Position numbers and translations under genes: made by a program
The notes under the pieces: model-generated
The model's database searches: none
The model's input: the letters and a program-made list of their open reading frames with translations, nothing else
What the model was told of the DNA's origin: nothing
From: Blastomonas natatoria
GTDB taxonomy: Bacteria; Pseudomonadota; Alphaproteobacteria; Sphingomonadales; Sphingomonadaceae
Direction of reading: 5' to 3'
Assembly (NCBI RefSeq): GCF_003201955.1
Contig: NZ_QJJM01000001.1
Coordinates: 1-64,000 of the forward strand
Length of the DNA: 64,000 nucleotides
Part shown: positions 1 through 9,025 of the stretch, piece by piece
Position numbering within the stretch: position 1 is the first letter of the stretch
Layout of the letters: each line of letters opens with the position of its first letter

Positions 1-768
1 CCAATACTTTGTGTCCGAAGCTACGGTTTACCGCCTGCTCAAGGCCCACGATCTGATCACCAGCCCGGCATACGTCGTGGTGAAAGCGGCTGATGTGTTC
101 CATACCAAGACGACCCGGCCGAACGAGATGTGGCAGACCGATTTTACCTACTTCAAGATCATCGGGTGGGGCTGGATGTATCTCTCCACCGTGCTCGACG
201 ACTTCTCGCGCTACATCATCGCCTGGAAGTTGTGCACCAACATGCGGGCCGAGGATGTGACCGACACGCTGGATGTAGCGTTGGTCGCATCCGGATGCGA
301 CAGCGCCACGGTGTTGCACAAGCCCCGGCTGCTCAGCGACAATGGTCCCAGCTACATCGCGGGCGAACTGGCTGAATACATCGAGGCCAACAAGATGAGC
401 CACGTGCGCGGCGCCCCGATGCACCCCCAGACCCAGGGCAAGATCGAGCGCTGGCACCAGACCCTTAAAAACCGCATCCTGCTCGAGAACTACTTCCTGC
501 CCGGCGACCTTGAGGCCCAGATCGAGACCTTCGTCGAGCACTACAACCACCGCCGATACCACGAGAGCCTAAACAACGTGACGCCCGCAGACGCCTACTT
601 CGGCAGGGCACCAGCCATCATCAAACAACGCGAAAGGATCAAGCGACAGACCATTGAACATCGGCGCTTGCAACACCGTAAGCTCGCCGCCTAAAACCCA
701 ACAACAGACGAGGCCCGCACTCCGCTAATTTACGCCGCGACCTGTGCCAAATGTTCTGACGACGGACA
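1..768 (+). mobile_element. IS3-family insertion sequence, 3' part only
   Basis: The window opens inside an insertion sequence. It holds the 3' part of an OrfB-type transposase followed by about 75 bases of non-coding end. The right terminus is placed near 768, where a sequence ending in CA (the usual IS3 terminal dinucleotide) meets the interrupted permease gene. The left end is outside the window, so the full inverted repeats and the target duplication cannot be checked. The exact boundary is inferred. Confidence 0.7.
2..694 (+). CDS. IS3-family transposase OrfB (rve integrase core), 5' end outside window
   Basis: This is a DDE recombinase that cuts and joins the ends of its insertion sequence. 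The integrase core is visible: the first Asp in WQTDFTYFK, the second in LLSDNGPSY, and the catalytic Glu in GKIERWHQTLK, followed by the HYNHRRYHESL motif common in IS3 OrfB proteins. The frame is open to the left edge (residues Q-Y-F precede the GTG at 11), so the gene starts upstream and probably joins OrfA by frameshift as in other IS3 elements. The TAA stop at 692-694 is in the same frame as the truncated permease that follows. The core looks intact, so the element may still be active. Confidence 0.9.
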   Translation, partial: QYFVSEATVYRLLKAHDLITSPAYVVVKAADVFHTKTTRPNEMWQTDFTYFKIIGWGWMYLSTVLDDFSRYIIAWKLCTNMRAEDVTDTLDVALVASGCDSATVLHKPRLLSDNGPSYIAGELAEYIEANKMSHVRGAPMHPQTQGKIERWHQTLKNRILLENYFLPGDLEAQIETFVEHYNHRRYHESLNNVTPADAYFGRAPAIIKQRERIKRQTIEHRRLQHRKLAA

Positions 769-778
769 GCCGAGCCGG

Positions 779-1411
779 GTGGACACCGAATTCGCCATCG
801 CTGCCGACCTGCGGCGCATTGGTGACAGCCACAATCCCAACGACCCGCATTTTGCCGAGTTCAAGGCAATTCTGCTCAAGCGTTATGGAGTCAGCAAGGT
901 CGAGGACTTGCCGTTCAACTATCGCGGCGTGCTCGCGCAGGAAGGCGAGCGGCTGACCTCCGGACTGTTCAAGCGCTATGCTGCGCGTGCCGCCGATATC
1001 CAGAATGCGCAGGTCGATCGGCTGACCGTGCTCGGCGTGATCAGCCCGGCGCTCGCGGTGCGCCGCGCCTCGATGACCGGCGCTGCGACCGATCTTGGGA
1101 CGCATCTGGCGTTCCTCGCCGCCGCCGAAGCCTATCGCTATGACATGGTGCAAAAGCTCAACGGGCTGCAGGCCACTGCGGTCGCCAGCGCCGACGATGC
1201 GGCGCGCAGCAAGGATCCGATTGCCGACCGCCGTACCCGCATCTCGGCGGATTTCTGGAAGTCTATCCCCGATTTCGACTTTGCCGCGCCCAGTCCCGCC
1301 CAGCGCGCCAGCGCGATGGCGATGCCCCTCGCGGTGCTTGGCCTGTGGGTCGCACTGGCCCTGGCCCTGTTCGCGGTCGCGAGCCGTCGCCTCGAGAGGG
1401 CACGCGCATGA
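779..1411 (+). pseudogene. ABC transporter permease (DUF3526 type), N-terminus removed by IS insertion
   Basis: This is the C-terminal part of an ABC-2/DUF3526 membrane protein. What remains is a periplasmic-type domain (with motifs DPHFAEFK and LPFNYRGVL) and one C-terminal membrane helix near residues 180-205. Members of this family normally begin with an N-terminal membrane helix and a longer loop; both are missing here because the insertion sequence ends just upstream at about 768. The frame is open back to the transposase stop at 694, and GTG 779 is only the first possible start. The stop overlaps the next permease start (ATGA), showing that the two were a translationally coupled pair. 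It probably no longer makes a working subunit. Confidence 0.75.
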
Positions 1412-2661
1412 CCAGTATCTCGCGCGAAATCTGGCTAGTGCTGCGCAGCAGATCCGCGATGCTCGCGCTGCTGCTGCTCGCGATCTGCGCGAGCGCCGCA
1501 GTCGGACTTGGTCTTGCAAGCGTCGCGCGTGATCGGGCTGCGATCGACCGCATGCTCGCTGGGCAACCTGTCGAGGAACGCGCGCTTGAGGCATTCGTGG
1601 AGGATGCTGGATCGGGCGCCTATTACGGGTTTCAGCCCACCTGGGATGCGCCATCGGACCTTGCCTTTGCCGCACTGGGCAGCCGCGACATCGCGCCCGC
1701 CATGCTGCGCGTTCGCTCGCTGGCGCTCGAAGCGCAGATTTACGAGAACGAGGCGGCCAATCCCGAACTCGCGCTGCCGGGCCGGTTCGATCTCGCCTTT
1801 GTCGTGATCTATCTTGCGCCGCTGGTGCTCATCGCCTTGTTGCATGATCTGTGGTCGGGCGAGCGGGAAGCCGGGCGCTATCATGCGCTCGCCGCGCTGC
1901 CGGGGGCGAACCGGCGGCTGTGGAGCGCGCGCGTACTGGTGCGCGTTGGCGGTGTTCTCCTCGCCCTGCTGCTGCCGTTTCTGGTCGGCGCGCTGATCGC
2001 GGGCACTGCACCGCTGCGTGCGACAGGCTTTGCCGGGCTGATCGTGCTGGTAGCGGTGCTTTGGACTGCGATCATTCTGGTCGTCGCACGGCGGGGCGCG
2101 CGGTCGGCGGTGCATGCAGCATCGCTCGCAGCGATCTGGTTCGCGCTGACGCTCGTCGCGCCTGCGGGCGCGAATCTTGCCATCAATGCCGCGGTGCCGG
2201 TGCCCGACGGGGCAGCGCTGGCGCGCGAGAATCGCGAATATGTTCATGCCGGATGGGATCGTCCGCGCGACCAGACGATGCGCGATTTCCTCAAGCTCTA
2301 TCCAGGGCTCGCCCCAGGTGCGGCGATCCCGCAAACCTTCAGCTGGAAATGGTATTTCGCCTTCCAGCATCTGGGCGACCTGCATGTCGCCGAGGAATCG
2401 CGGGCCTATCGCGAGGGGATCGAAAGGCGTGCCGAGCTTGCCAAGGCTGCCGGATGGCTGTTGCCGCCTGCAGGCCTGGCCCAGGCGATGACCGCACTGG
2501 CCCGCACCGATGTCGCCGCCCAGCTTGACTATCAGATGCGCATTCGCGCTTACCACCAGCGCCTGCGCGAGTTCTATTATGATTATCTGTTCAGCGAAAA
2601 ACCTTTCGGCCCGGAAGACCTGCAGCGCGTTCCGCGCTTCGATCCTGCTATCGGCGGCTAG
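1408..2661 (+). CDS. ABC transporter permease, DUF3526 domain
   Basis: This 417-residue inner-membrane protein is the second permease-like subunit of an ABC exporter whose ATPase gene would lie left of the window. A first membrane helix spans about residues 14-37. A large periplasmic loop follows, then a group of helices beginning near residue 135 (FVVIYLAPLVLIALL), the conserved WSGEREAGR cytoplasmic turn, and a long C-terminal periplasmic domain. ATG 1408 is chosen because it overlaps the stop of the truncated partner in an ATGA junction; the longer frame from 1345 would overlap it needlessly. The partner is broken, so transport is doubtful. The substrate is unknown; the TonB receptor immediately downstream suggests import/export of one compound. 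Confidence 0.8.
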   Translation: MTSISREIWLVLRSRSAMLALLLLAICASAAVGLGLASVARDRAAIDRMLAGQPVEERALEAFVEDAGSGAYYGFQPTWDAPSDLAFAALGSRDIAPAMLRVRSLALEAQIYENEAANPELALPGRFDLAFVVIYLAPLVLIALLHDLWSGEREAGRYHALAALPGANRRLWSARVLVRVGGVLLALLLPFLVGALIAGTAPLRATGFAGLIVLVAVLWTAIILVVARRGARSAVHAASLAAIWFALTLVAPAGANLAINAAVPVPDGAALARENREYVHAGWDRPRDQTMRDFLKLYPGLAPGAAIPQTFSWKWYFAFQHLGDLHVAEESRAYREGIERRAELAKAAGWLLPPAGLAQAMTALARTDVAAQLDYQMRIRAYHQRLREFYYDYLFSEKPFGPEDLQRVPRFDPAIGG

Positions 2662-4546
2662 TCTTTCCCTTTCGTCCGCGGCGCAGGCGCAGCGCGTCAC
2701 CGACAATGCCGCTGCCGGGGCCGAAGATGCGTTCGGCACCAGCATCGGCAACGAGCGGGTCGGGCTGTACAGTGGTAGCGACGTGCGCGGCTTTTCGCCG
2801 GTCACCGCCAACAATATCCGGCTGGAGGGGCTGTATTTCGACCGTCCGGCCTCGTTCACCGATCGCCTCGTGCAGAGCAATGTCGTGCGCGTCGGTCTGA
2901 CCGCGCAGAACTATCTCTTCCCCGCGCCCACCGGGATCGTCGATTACAAGATCCGCCCGGCGGGCAATGATCTGGTGGTCAGCACCATGCTGGGCCTCAA
3001 CAGCTGGGGCGGCGGCAGGCTGGAAATCGACACACAGATACCGGTGATCAAGGACAGGCTCAGCCTGGTGGCGGGCGCAGCCGGTTTTGTCGACGAGCTC
3101 GCTCCCGGCAACCAGTCCTTCTTCGGGTCCTATGCGCTGGCAGCGCGCTGGAAGCCGGGGCGCAATATCGAGGTGATCCCCTTCTGGAGCCGGATAGACC
3201 TGTACAATCGCGAGGCCGCGCCGCTGTACACGCCGGAAGGCGCGTTCCTGCCGCCCAGGATCGAGCGACGGAAATTCCCCGGACCCGAATGGGCGGACCA
3301 GCGCAATACGGTGCAGCATTACGGCGCGCTGACCAAGGCGGGGCTGGGGAGTGGCTGGGATCTGGCAGCGGGGCTGTTCCGATCGACGTCCGACAGCGCG
3401 ACCAATTTCGCGACCAATTTCACGGCGCTGCGCCCCGACGGCACGGCGGTGCGTCGCATCACCAGCGACCCACCGCTGTCGCTCGCCGGAACCAGCGGCG
3501 AATTGCGGATCAGCAAGAGCTTCATCGAGGGCCCGCGCCGTCATACCCTGCATGCCGCGCTGCGCGGGCGCGAGCGGGTGAGCCGCTATGGCGGCGGGGC
3601 ATCGGTGACCTATGCGCGGGCGCCGGTCGACGAGCTGCTGGATGCGCCCGAGCCCGATTTTCGCTTCAATCCGCAGACCGGCGAGACGGTGCGTCAGGCG
3701 ATTGCGGGCATCGCTTACGACGGGCGCTGGCAGGGTGTCGGCGGGCTGAGCGTCGGACTTCAGCATACCTGGTATCGCAAGCGCGTCGATCGCCCCGGCG
3801 CGCCGCTGGCGCGCACCGACGATGAGGCCTGGTTGCCCAATGTCACCGCGTCGATCGAGGCCACGAAGCGGCTCGCCTTCTACGGCGGCTTTACCAAAGG
3901 GCTGGAAGAAAGCGGCATCGCGCCCGACAATGCCGCGAACCGGACCGAGGCGCTGCCCGCCATCCTGACCAGCCAGGTCGATGCCGGGCTGCGCTGGAAG
4001 ATTCCGGGCGGAATGAGCTTGGTCGCGGGCCTTTTCGATGTGCGCAAACCCTATTTTGCGGCCGACAGCGCCAATCTGTTCCGCGAACTGGGCGATGTCC
4101 GCCATCGCGGTGTCGAACTTTCCGCAACCGGCACTCTGGTGCCCCGGCTGACCGTGGTGGCAGGCGCGGTGCTGATGAAGCCGCGCGTCACCGGCGAAGC
4201 CGTGGAGCAGGGAAGAGTCGGACGCAGGCCCCTGGGTCAGCCTTCGCAGATCCTGACGCTGTCCACGCAGTATGAAGTGCCCGGGCTCGATGGCGTGCAA
4301 CTCACGCTCAACGTCACGCATCGCGGAACCCGCGCCGCCGATACGCGCAACCTGGTCATCCTGCCCGCGCGCACGATCGTCGATGCGGGTTTTCGCTGGC
4401 GGTTCGACCTGGGCGACAATCCCGCGCTGCTCAGGGTTACGATGCTCAATGTCGCCAACACCTATGACCTCGCGCTGATCGGCAGCGGCAGCTATCAGGT
4501 GAATGCCCCGCGACAGGTCACGATGTTCCTGACGGTCGATTTCTGA
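2579..4546 (+). CDS. TonB-dependent outer-membrane receptor
   Basis: This beta-barrel receptor imports a ligand (siderophore, cofactor or peptide; not determinable here) across the outer membrane using TonB energy. A signal peptide ends at a SSAAQAQ cleavage region. The plug domain follows (EDAFGTSIGNERVGLY, then SDVRGFSP), and the barrel has many alternating strands and ends with the terminal Phe (MFLTVDF) needed for BAM insertion. The start is uncertain: ATG 2579 gives a long n-region and overlaps the permease gene by 83 bases, and no nearer ATG/GTG/TTG is in frame. At about 655 residues it is of normal length. The overlap implies co-transcription with the permease pair. Confidence 0.85.
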   Translation: MIICSAKNLSARKTCSAFRASILLSAASLSLSSAAQAQRVTDNAAAGAEDAFGTSIGNERVGLYSGSDVRGFSPVTANNIRLEGLYFDRPASFTDRLVQSNVVRVGLTAQNYLFPAPTGIVDYKIRPAGNDLVVSTMLGLNSWGGGRLEIDTQIPVIKDRLSLVAGAAGFVDELAPGNQSFFGSYALAARWKPGRNIEVIPFWSRIDLYNREAAPLYTPEGAFLPPRIERRKFPGPEWADQRNTVQHYGALTKAGLGSGWDLAAGLFRSTSDSATNFATNFTALRPDGTAVRRITSDPPLSLAGTSGELRISKSFIEGPRRHTLHAALRGRERVSRYGGGASVTYARAPVDELLDAPEPDFRFNPQTGETVRQAIAGIAYDGRWQGVGGLSVGLQHTWYRKRVDRPGAPLARTDDEAWLPNVTASIEATKRLAFYGGFTKGLEESGIAPDNAANRTEALPAILTSQVDAGLRWKIPGGMSLVAGLFDVRKPYFAADSANLFRELGDVRHRGVELSATGTLVPRLTVVAGAVLMKPRVTGEAVEQGRVGRRPLGQPSQILTLSTQYEVPGLDGVQLTLNVTHRGTRAADTRNLVILPARTIVDAGFRWRFDLGDNPALLRVTMLNVANTYDLALIGSGSYQVNAPRQVTMFLTVDF

Positions 4547-4650
4547 AGCGGCAGCCCGTCTGTATTGACGGCGGCGTTGCCATTCTTGTTCCGCCTGTTG
4601 GTCTGGTCTATCTGGCCGCAAGCCAATCAAGGTCTATCGCGGAGTTCTCA

Positions 4651-6783
4651 ATGCGCCATTCTGTTTTGCTTGCGTCTACTGCCCTGCTGCTGGCTGCCCC
4701 TGCATGGGCTGAAGAAGGCATGTGGTTGCCGGGACAGACTCCCGCGCTGGGCGACAAGCTGAAGGAGGCGGGGCTTGAGCTTGCGCCTGCGGACCTCGGC
4801 AATCTCAAGGTGGCGCCGCTCAACGCCATCGTGTCTCTGGGTGGGTGTTCAGCCTCGTTCGTCAGCCCCGAAGGGCTTGTCGCGACCAATCATCACTGCG
4901 TCTATGGCTCGATCCAGTATAACTCGAAGCCGGGCCAGGACTATCTGACCGATGGGTTCCTCGCAAAGACCTATGGCGACGAGCTTCCTGCGGCGCCGGG
5001 ATCGCGCATCTATGTGATCGAGGATCTGCGCGACGTTACGGCGGCAATGAACAAGGGTGTGACCACCAAATTGTCGGGGATCGAACGCTACAACCGGCTG
5101 GAAGCGAACCGCAAGGCGCTGATCTCGGAATGCGAGAAGCAGGCGAACCGTCGGTGCGACGTTCGCCCCTATTTCGGCGGGCAGACCTATTTCCTGCAGC
5201 AGCAGCTCGAAATCAAGGACGTGCGGCTGGTCTATGCACCGGCGGGCGGTATCGGCAATTTCGGCGGCGAGACCGACAACTGGCAATGGCCGCGCCATAC
5301 CGGCGATTTCGGCTTCTACCGCGCCTATGTCGCGCCGGATGGTTCGTCGGTGCCCTATGCGAAGGAAAACGTGCCCTACAAGCCCAAGTCCTGGCTGAAG
5401 ATCGCCGACAAGCCGCTGCGCGAAGGCGATTTTGTGATGGTCGCAGGCTTCCCCGGCGTGACCCAGCGTCACTGGACCGCTGCCGAAGTGCGCCATAACT
5501 TCGAGCAGGTCTATGCCACCGACCAGCAATTGCGCGCCGATTATTCGGCGGCGATCGAAAAGGCAGTCAAAGGCAACAAGGAGGCCGAGATCAAATACGC
5601 TTCGATCCTCAAGGGATCGGACAATTACAAGAAGAAGCTGCTCGGCGAGATTGCCGGGGCCGATGCCATCGACCTGCTGGGCCGCAAGGACCGGGCCGAT
5701 GCGGAATTCCGCGCCTGGGTGGCTGCGGATCCGGCGCGCACCAAGATGTACGGCCAGGCGCTGACCGATCTCGACGCGCTGGTGGCGGAGTCCAACCAGG
5801 CGCGGGTCGACAGCCTGCGCCTTGCCACGATCAACCGCGCGCAGCTGCTTACGTCGGCGCAATTGCTGTATCGCTGGGCCAAGGAGCGCGAAAAGCCCGA
5901 TGCCCAGCGCGAGCCAGGCTATCAGGATCGCGATCGCCTCTCGATGCGCGAACGGCTGACCCAGGTCGAGCGCCGCTTCGATGCGGGTGTCGACCGCGTG
6001 CTGTTCGAACAGGCGCTGGGCGAATATGCCAAGGTTGCCGCAGACAAGCGCAACGCGCCGCTGGAAGCGAAGATCGCCGAGATCAGGATGGACCGGCTCT
6101 ATGGCGATACCCGGCTTGGCAATACGTCTGAACGCATCGGCTGGATGGACAAGCCGGCAGCCGAGTTCGAGGCCTCGAGCGATCCCTTTATCCAGCTCGC
6201 CGTCGCTGCCTATCCGGGCCAGAAGGCTGATGAGGACAAGGCCAAGGAACGCGCCGGTCGTCTGCAGGCGGCACGCTCGGCGGTGATGGCGGGACAGATC
6301 GCCTTTGCCAAAGAACAGGGCCGCACACTCTATCCCGACGCCAATGGATCGCTGCGCTTCACCTATGGCAAGGTGATGGGCAAGCAGCGCGACGGGCTGA
6401 TCTGGACGCCGTTCACCACGGCCGAGGGTCTGGTCGCCAAGCAGACCGGCCGCGGTGAGTTCGACGCGCCCAAGGCCGCGATCGACAAGTTGAAGGCGCG
6501 CGATTTCGGGCGCTATGCCGACGCGAAGCTGGGCACGCTGCCGGTCGATTTTCTCTCCACCGTCGACATTACCAACGGCAATTCGGGGTCGGCCACGCTC
6601 AATGCGCGCGGCGAATTTGTCGGTCTGGCGTTCGATGGCACGCTTGACGGCGTGGTGTCGGACTGGTCGTACGATGCCGCGATCAACCGCACCATCCATG
6701 TCGACAGCCGCTTCATGCTGTGGACGATGGACAAGGTGGATGGCGCGCAGCGCCTGCTCACCGAAATGGGTGTCGGCCAGTAA
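4651..6783 (+). CDS. S46-family dipeptidyl-peptidase, DPP7-like
   Basis: This is a secreted serine exopeptidase that removes dipeptides from peptide N-termini in the periplasm. A clear signal peptide ends at APAWA, and the mature protein begins EEGMWLP, as in S46 enzymes. The chymotrypsin-like triad is visible: His81/82 in ATNHHC, Asp219 in HTGDFGFYR and Ser645 in NGNSGSATL. The residue 18 positions after the catalytic Ser is Gly663 (FDGTL). In characterised S46 enzymes Gly at this place marks DPP7 (hydrophobic P1), while Arg marks DPP11 (acidic P1), so DPP7-type specificity is inferred. The length of 710 residues fits the family. It lies downstream of the TonB receptor and could feed on peptides taken up by it. 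Confidence 0.92.
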   Translation: MRHSVLLASTALLLAAPAWAEEGMWLPGQTPALGDKLKEAGLELAPADLGNLKVAPLNAIVSLGGCSASFVSPEGLVATNHHCVYGSIQYNSKPGQDYLTDGFLAKTYGDELPAAPGSRIYVIEDLRDVTAAMNKGVTTKLSGIERYNRLEANRKALISECEKQANRRCDVRPYFGGQTYFLQQQLEIKDVRLVYAPAGGIGNFGGETDNWQWPRHTGDFGFYRAYVAPDGSSVPYAKENVPYKPKSWLKIADKPLREGDFVMVAGFPGVTQRHWTAAEVRHNFEQVYATDQQLRADYSAAIEKAVKGNKEAEIKYASILKGSDNYKKKLLGEIAGADAIDLLGRKDRADAEFRAWVAADPARTKMYGQALTDLDALVAESNQARVDSLRLATINRAQLLTSAQLLYRWAKEREKPDAQREPGYQDRDRLSMRERLTQVERRFDAGVDRVLFEQALGEYAKVAADKRNAPLEAKIAEIRMDRLYGDTRLGNTSERIGWMDKPAAEFEASSDPFIQLAVAAYPGQKADEDKAKERAGRLQAARSAVMAGQIAFAKEQGRTLYPDANGSLRFTYGKVMGKQRDGLIWTPFTTAEGLVAKQTGRGEFDAPKAAIDKLKARDFGRYADAKLGTLPVDFLSTVDITNGNSGSATLNARGEFVGLAFDGTLDGVVSDWSYDAAINRTIHVDSRFMLWTMDKVDGAQRLLTEMGVGQ

Positions 6784-6804
6784 GGTTTCCTGTCAAGGGC
6801 AGCG

Positions 6805-8361
6805 CTATTCGGCGCTGTCCTTGCGGGTGCGGAACAGCTCTCGGTCTTCGGGTCCGAACCCGCGCCGCCAGATCACCCAGCCATAGACGCCCAGAATGGC
6901 GGGGATGCCGAAGGCGAGTTCGGCCCATTCGGGCAGCTTGGTAAAGCCCCAGCCCACGGCGGTCGCTGCTGCCCCCGCCCATACGAGGGCCCAGCGCCAG
7001 CCATTGACCGGCGCACCGAGCAGCTTCGAGAGCAGCCGCGCCTTGACGATCGAAGCGAAACCGAGGGCCAGTGCCAGTGCCAGCGCGACGCTCGCCGCCT
7101 GGAACAGCGGTGGCAGGCCCAGCGCCTGGGCGCTCAGGATCAGCGCGACGCTCAATCCGCCCTGCAGCGCCAGCATGGCGAGCGAGATCATCAGGTTGCG
7201 GTGGCGCGCGATATAGACCAGCGCAGCCTCGCTCACTGCTGCAGTTGCCGCGACGACCTCTGCCGCCAGCAGAAAGGCCAGCGCGCCCGTACCTCCGACG
7301 AAATTCGGTCCCACCAGGCCCATCACCCCTTCGCCCGGAATGCCGAGCGCCAGGGCAACGCCCAGTTGCGCGGCAATGATCCAGAAACCGACCTGGCTGA
7401 CCTGGCGAGCGATCTCGGCCATCTTGCCGCTCTGCAGGTTGCGCGCGATCACCGGGCCCAGGATGGGGTCGAAGCTGGTCTTGAGCTTCTGCGGCAGACT
7501 GGCGACCTGTTGCGCGATGTAATAGACGCCGACCACCGCTGGTGCTGCGAACAGCCCCAGCACGGCAAGATCGAGGCGGCGGCTGCCCCATTCGATCGCA
7601 TCTGCAGCGGCCAGCGGAGCGTTGCGCCGCGCCATGCGGAGCAGCTTGAGCGGGCGCGGCATCCAGCCTGCAGGCATCCCGTAGTTGCGCAGCATGGGAA
7701 TGATCGAGGCGATGAATGCCGCCACCATCGAGGCGATATAGGACAGTATCAGGCCGTCGGTCGGCGTTAGATAATAGAAGATCCAGGCGGTGATGCTGAT
7801 CGTCCAGGGCTCGATGATCGAGCGCGCGCGGACCGTTGCGGCTATGTCGAACCGATAGGCGAGCGCCGCCAGCGCCACGTCCGATCCGGCCACGGCAAAG
7901 ATCACCAGCGGCAGCAGCCGGTCGATCTCGCCTGCGGTGCTGTTGGGGAACATGATCTCGGGCAGCAGCATCAACCCTGTCGCGGCAATGGCCGAGGCGA
8001 CGAAGCTGACCAGCATGCCGTCGGCGACCACCTGGGCGTGGGGACGCGACGTACGGGCGAGCTGGGCGGCCAGGCCGCGCTTCAGCCCGAGCGTGGCAAG
8101 CTGCGCGGCGAATTCGACGACCAGAATGGCATAGGCGAAGCGGCCCAGCGCCTCGGCTCCGTAAAGGCGCCCGGCGATGAAAAGAAACGGCAGGCGCGCC
8201 GCCAGGCGGAGCAGAAAGCCGAAGAAATTGGTACGCCCGCCCTTGGCCAGCGCCTGGATGTCTCCGCCCTGTCTGGGATCATCGCCCGATTGCGCGGCGG
8301 CATCCGGCCCGGATGCAGCATCCGGTGACTCGGGTCTGTTGTGCGGCGGCGATGATGTCAA
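6805..8361 (-). CDS. polysaccharide/lipopolysaccharide flippase (Wzx/MATE-like)
   Basis: This 518-residue integral membrane protein of the oligosaccharide flippase type moves lipid-linked sugars across the inner membrane. About 12 hydrophobic helices can be counted after a hydrophilic N-terminus rich in Pro, Asp and Ala. The first helix begins near the GGRTNFFGFLLRLAAR motif typical of this family, with RLYGAEALGRFAYA after it. The start is a TTG at 8361 because no ATG lies upstream of the first helix, so the first 40 residues may be shorter in reality. It is convergent with the S46 gene (21-base gap). No sugar genes are adjacent, so its substrate cannot be guessed. Confidence 0.8.
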   Translation of the reverse strand: MTSSPPHNRPESPDAASGPDAAAQSGDDPRQGGDIQALAKGGRTNFFGFLLRLAARLPFLFIAGRLYGAEALGRFAYAILVVEFAAQLATLGLKRGLAAQLARTSRPHAQVVADGMLVSFVASAIAATGLMLLPEIMFPNSTAGEIDRLLPLVIFAVAGSDVALAALAYRFDIAATVRARSIIEPWTISITAWIFYYLTPTDGLILSYIASMVAAFIASIIPMLRNYGMPAGWMPRPLKLLRMARRNAPLAAADAIEWGSRRLDLAVLGLFAAPAVVGVYYIAQQVASLPQKLKTSFDPILGPVIARNLQSGKMAEIARQVSQVGFWIIAAQLGVALALGIPGEGVMGLVGPNFVGGTGALAFLLAAEVVAATAAVSEAALVYIARHRNLMISLAMLALQGGLSVALILSAQALGLPPLFQAASVALALALALGFASIVKARLLSKLLGAPVNGWRWALVWAGAAATAVGWGFTKLPEWAELAFGIPAILGVYGWVIWRRGFGPEDRELFRTRKDSAE

Positions 8362-8547
8362 AACAGGATTTCCAGGGCCAATCAGGCAAGCTCTTAAGCA
8401 GCTTTGCGGTGCTTTGGCTAGGCGGCGCGTGTCCGGGCAGCGAGCGCTGCGGCTCCAGGAAAATTTTTACAAGGCGTTGCAACCCTCCAACGCCCCACCC
8501 GTAGAGGCCTTCATGCATTGTGCATCAACAGGGAAGTGGAGCGAAAT

Positions 8548-8823
8548 ATGCGTAAACTGATTCTCACCAGCGTCGCCAGCATCGGCCTCATCAGCCTCGG
8601 CGCGTGCCAGAGCGAACAGGCCGACCAGGTCGAAGACCAGGCCGAAGCCCAGGCTGACGCGATCGACGACATGGCCGATCAGGCTCCGACCGAAGCCCAG
8701 GAAGATGCCCTGGAAAACCAGGCTGACGCGGTGGAAGCGGCTGGCGAAGAAAAGGCCAACGCAATGGATGACAACGGCGAAATCGCTCCCAGCGAAGTTC
8801 CCGGAACCACTCCGAACCAGTAA
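8548..8823 (+). CDS. small acidic lipoprotein
   Basis: This 91-residue secreted protein has a type II signal peptide ending in the lipobox LGAC, so the mature protein is anchored by Cys21 to a membrane. The rest is almost entirely Ala, Glu, Asp, Gln and Asn, with an imperfect repeat (DQAEAQADAID / EDALENQADAVE) and no aromatic residues. This is expected to be helical or unfolded. ATG 8548 is preferred to the earlier frame start at 8518 because GGAG sits 8 bases before it and the signal peptide begins there (MRKLILTS). A 5-3-5 palindrome lies at 8513-8525. Function unknown; similar small lipoproteins occur in sphingomonads. Confidence 0.8.
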   Translation: MRKLILTSVASIGLISLGACQSEQADQVEDQAEAQADAIDDMADQAPTEAQEDALENQADAVEAAGEEKANAMDDNGEIAPSEVPGTTPNQ

Positions 8824-8846
8824 ACCTTCCCCTTCGAAGGTAACAG

Positions 8847-8881
8847 GCGGCGGCGGATCGAAAGGTCCGCCGCCGTTTTTT
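8847..8881 (+). terminator. rho-independent terminator after the lipoprotein gene
   Basis: A GC-rich stem (GGCGGCGGA at 8849-8857 pairing with TCCGCCGCC at 8866-8874) with an 8-base loop is followed by a run of six T. It lies 23 bases after the lipoprotein stop codon. Confidence 0.85.
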
Positions 8882-8964
8882 GTTTGTCATCACAAAAGTC
8901 ATAGAGATGCATCCGAAACGGACCAATCAGGTGCTGTGAACAGGCTCAGAATGCCAGCCCGTGA

Positions 8965-8993
8965 TTGACTTGTTGGAAAATGTTGCTGATATG
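8965..8993 (+). promoter_or_regulatory. possible sigma-70 promoter of the nuclease cassette
   Basis: TTGACT (8965-8970) is followed after 17 bases by GATATG (8988-8993), a weak -10 match, within a locally AT-richer stretch. It ends 32 bases before the nuclease start codon, downstream of a strong terminator. The call rests on sequence resemblance only. Confidence 0.35.
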
Positions 8994-9025
8994 TTCTTGC
9001 CGTTTTTCCTGACAGGAGCGGCAAG

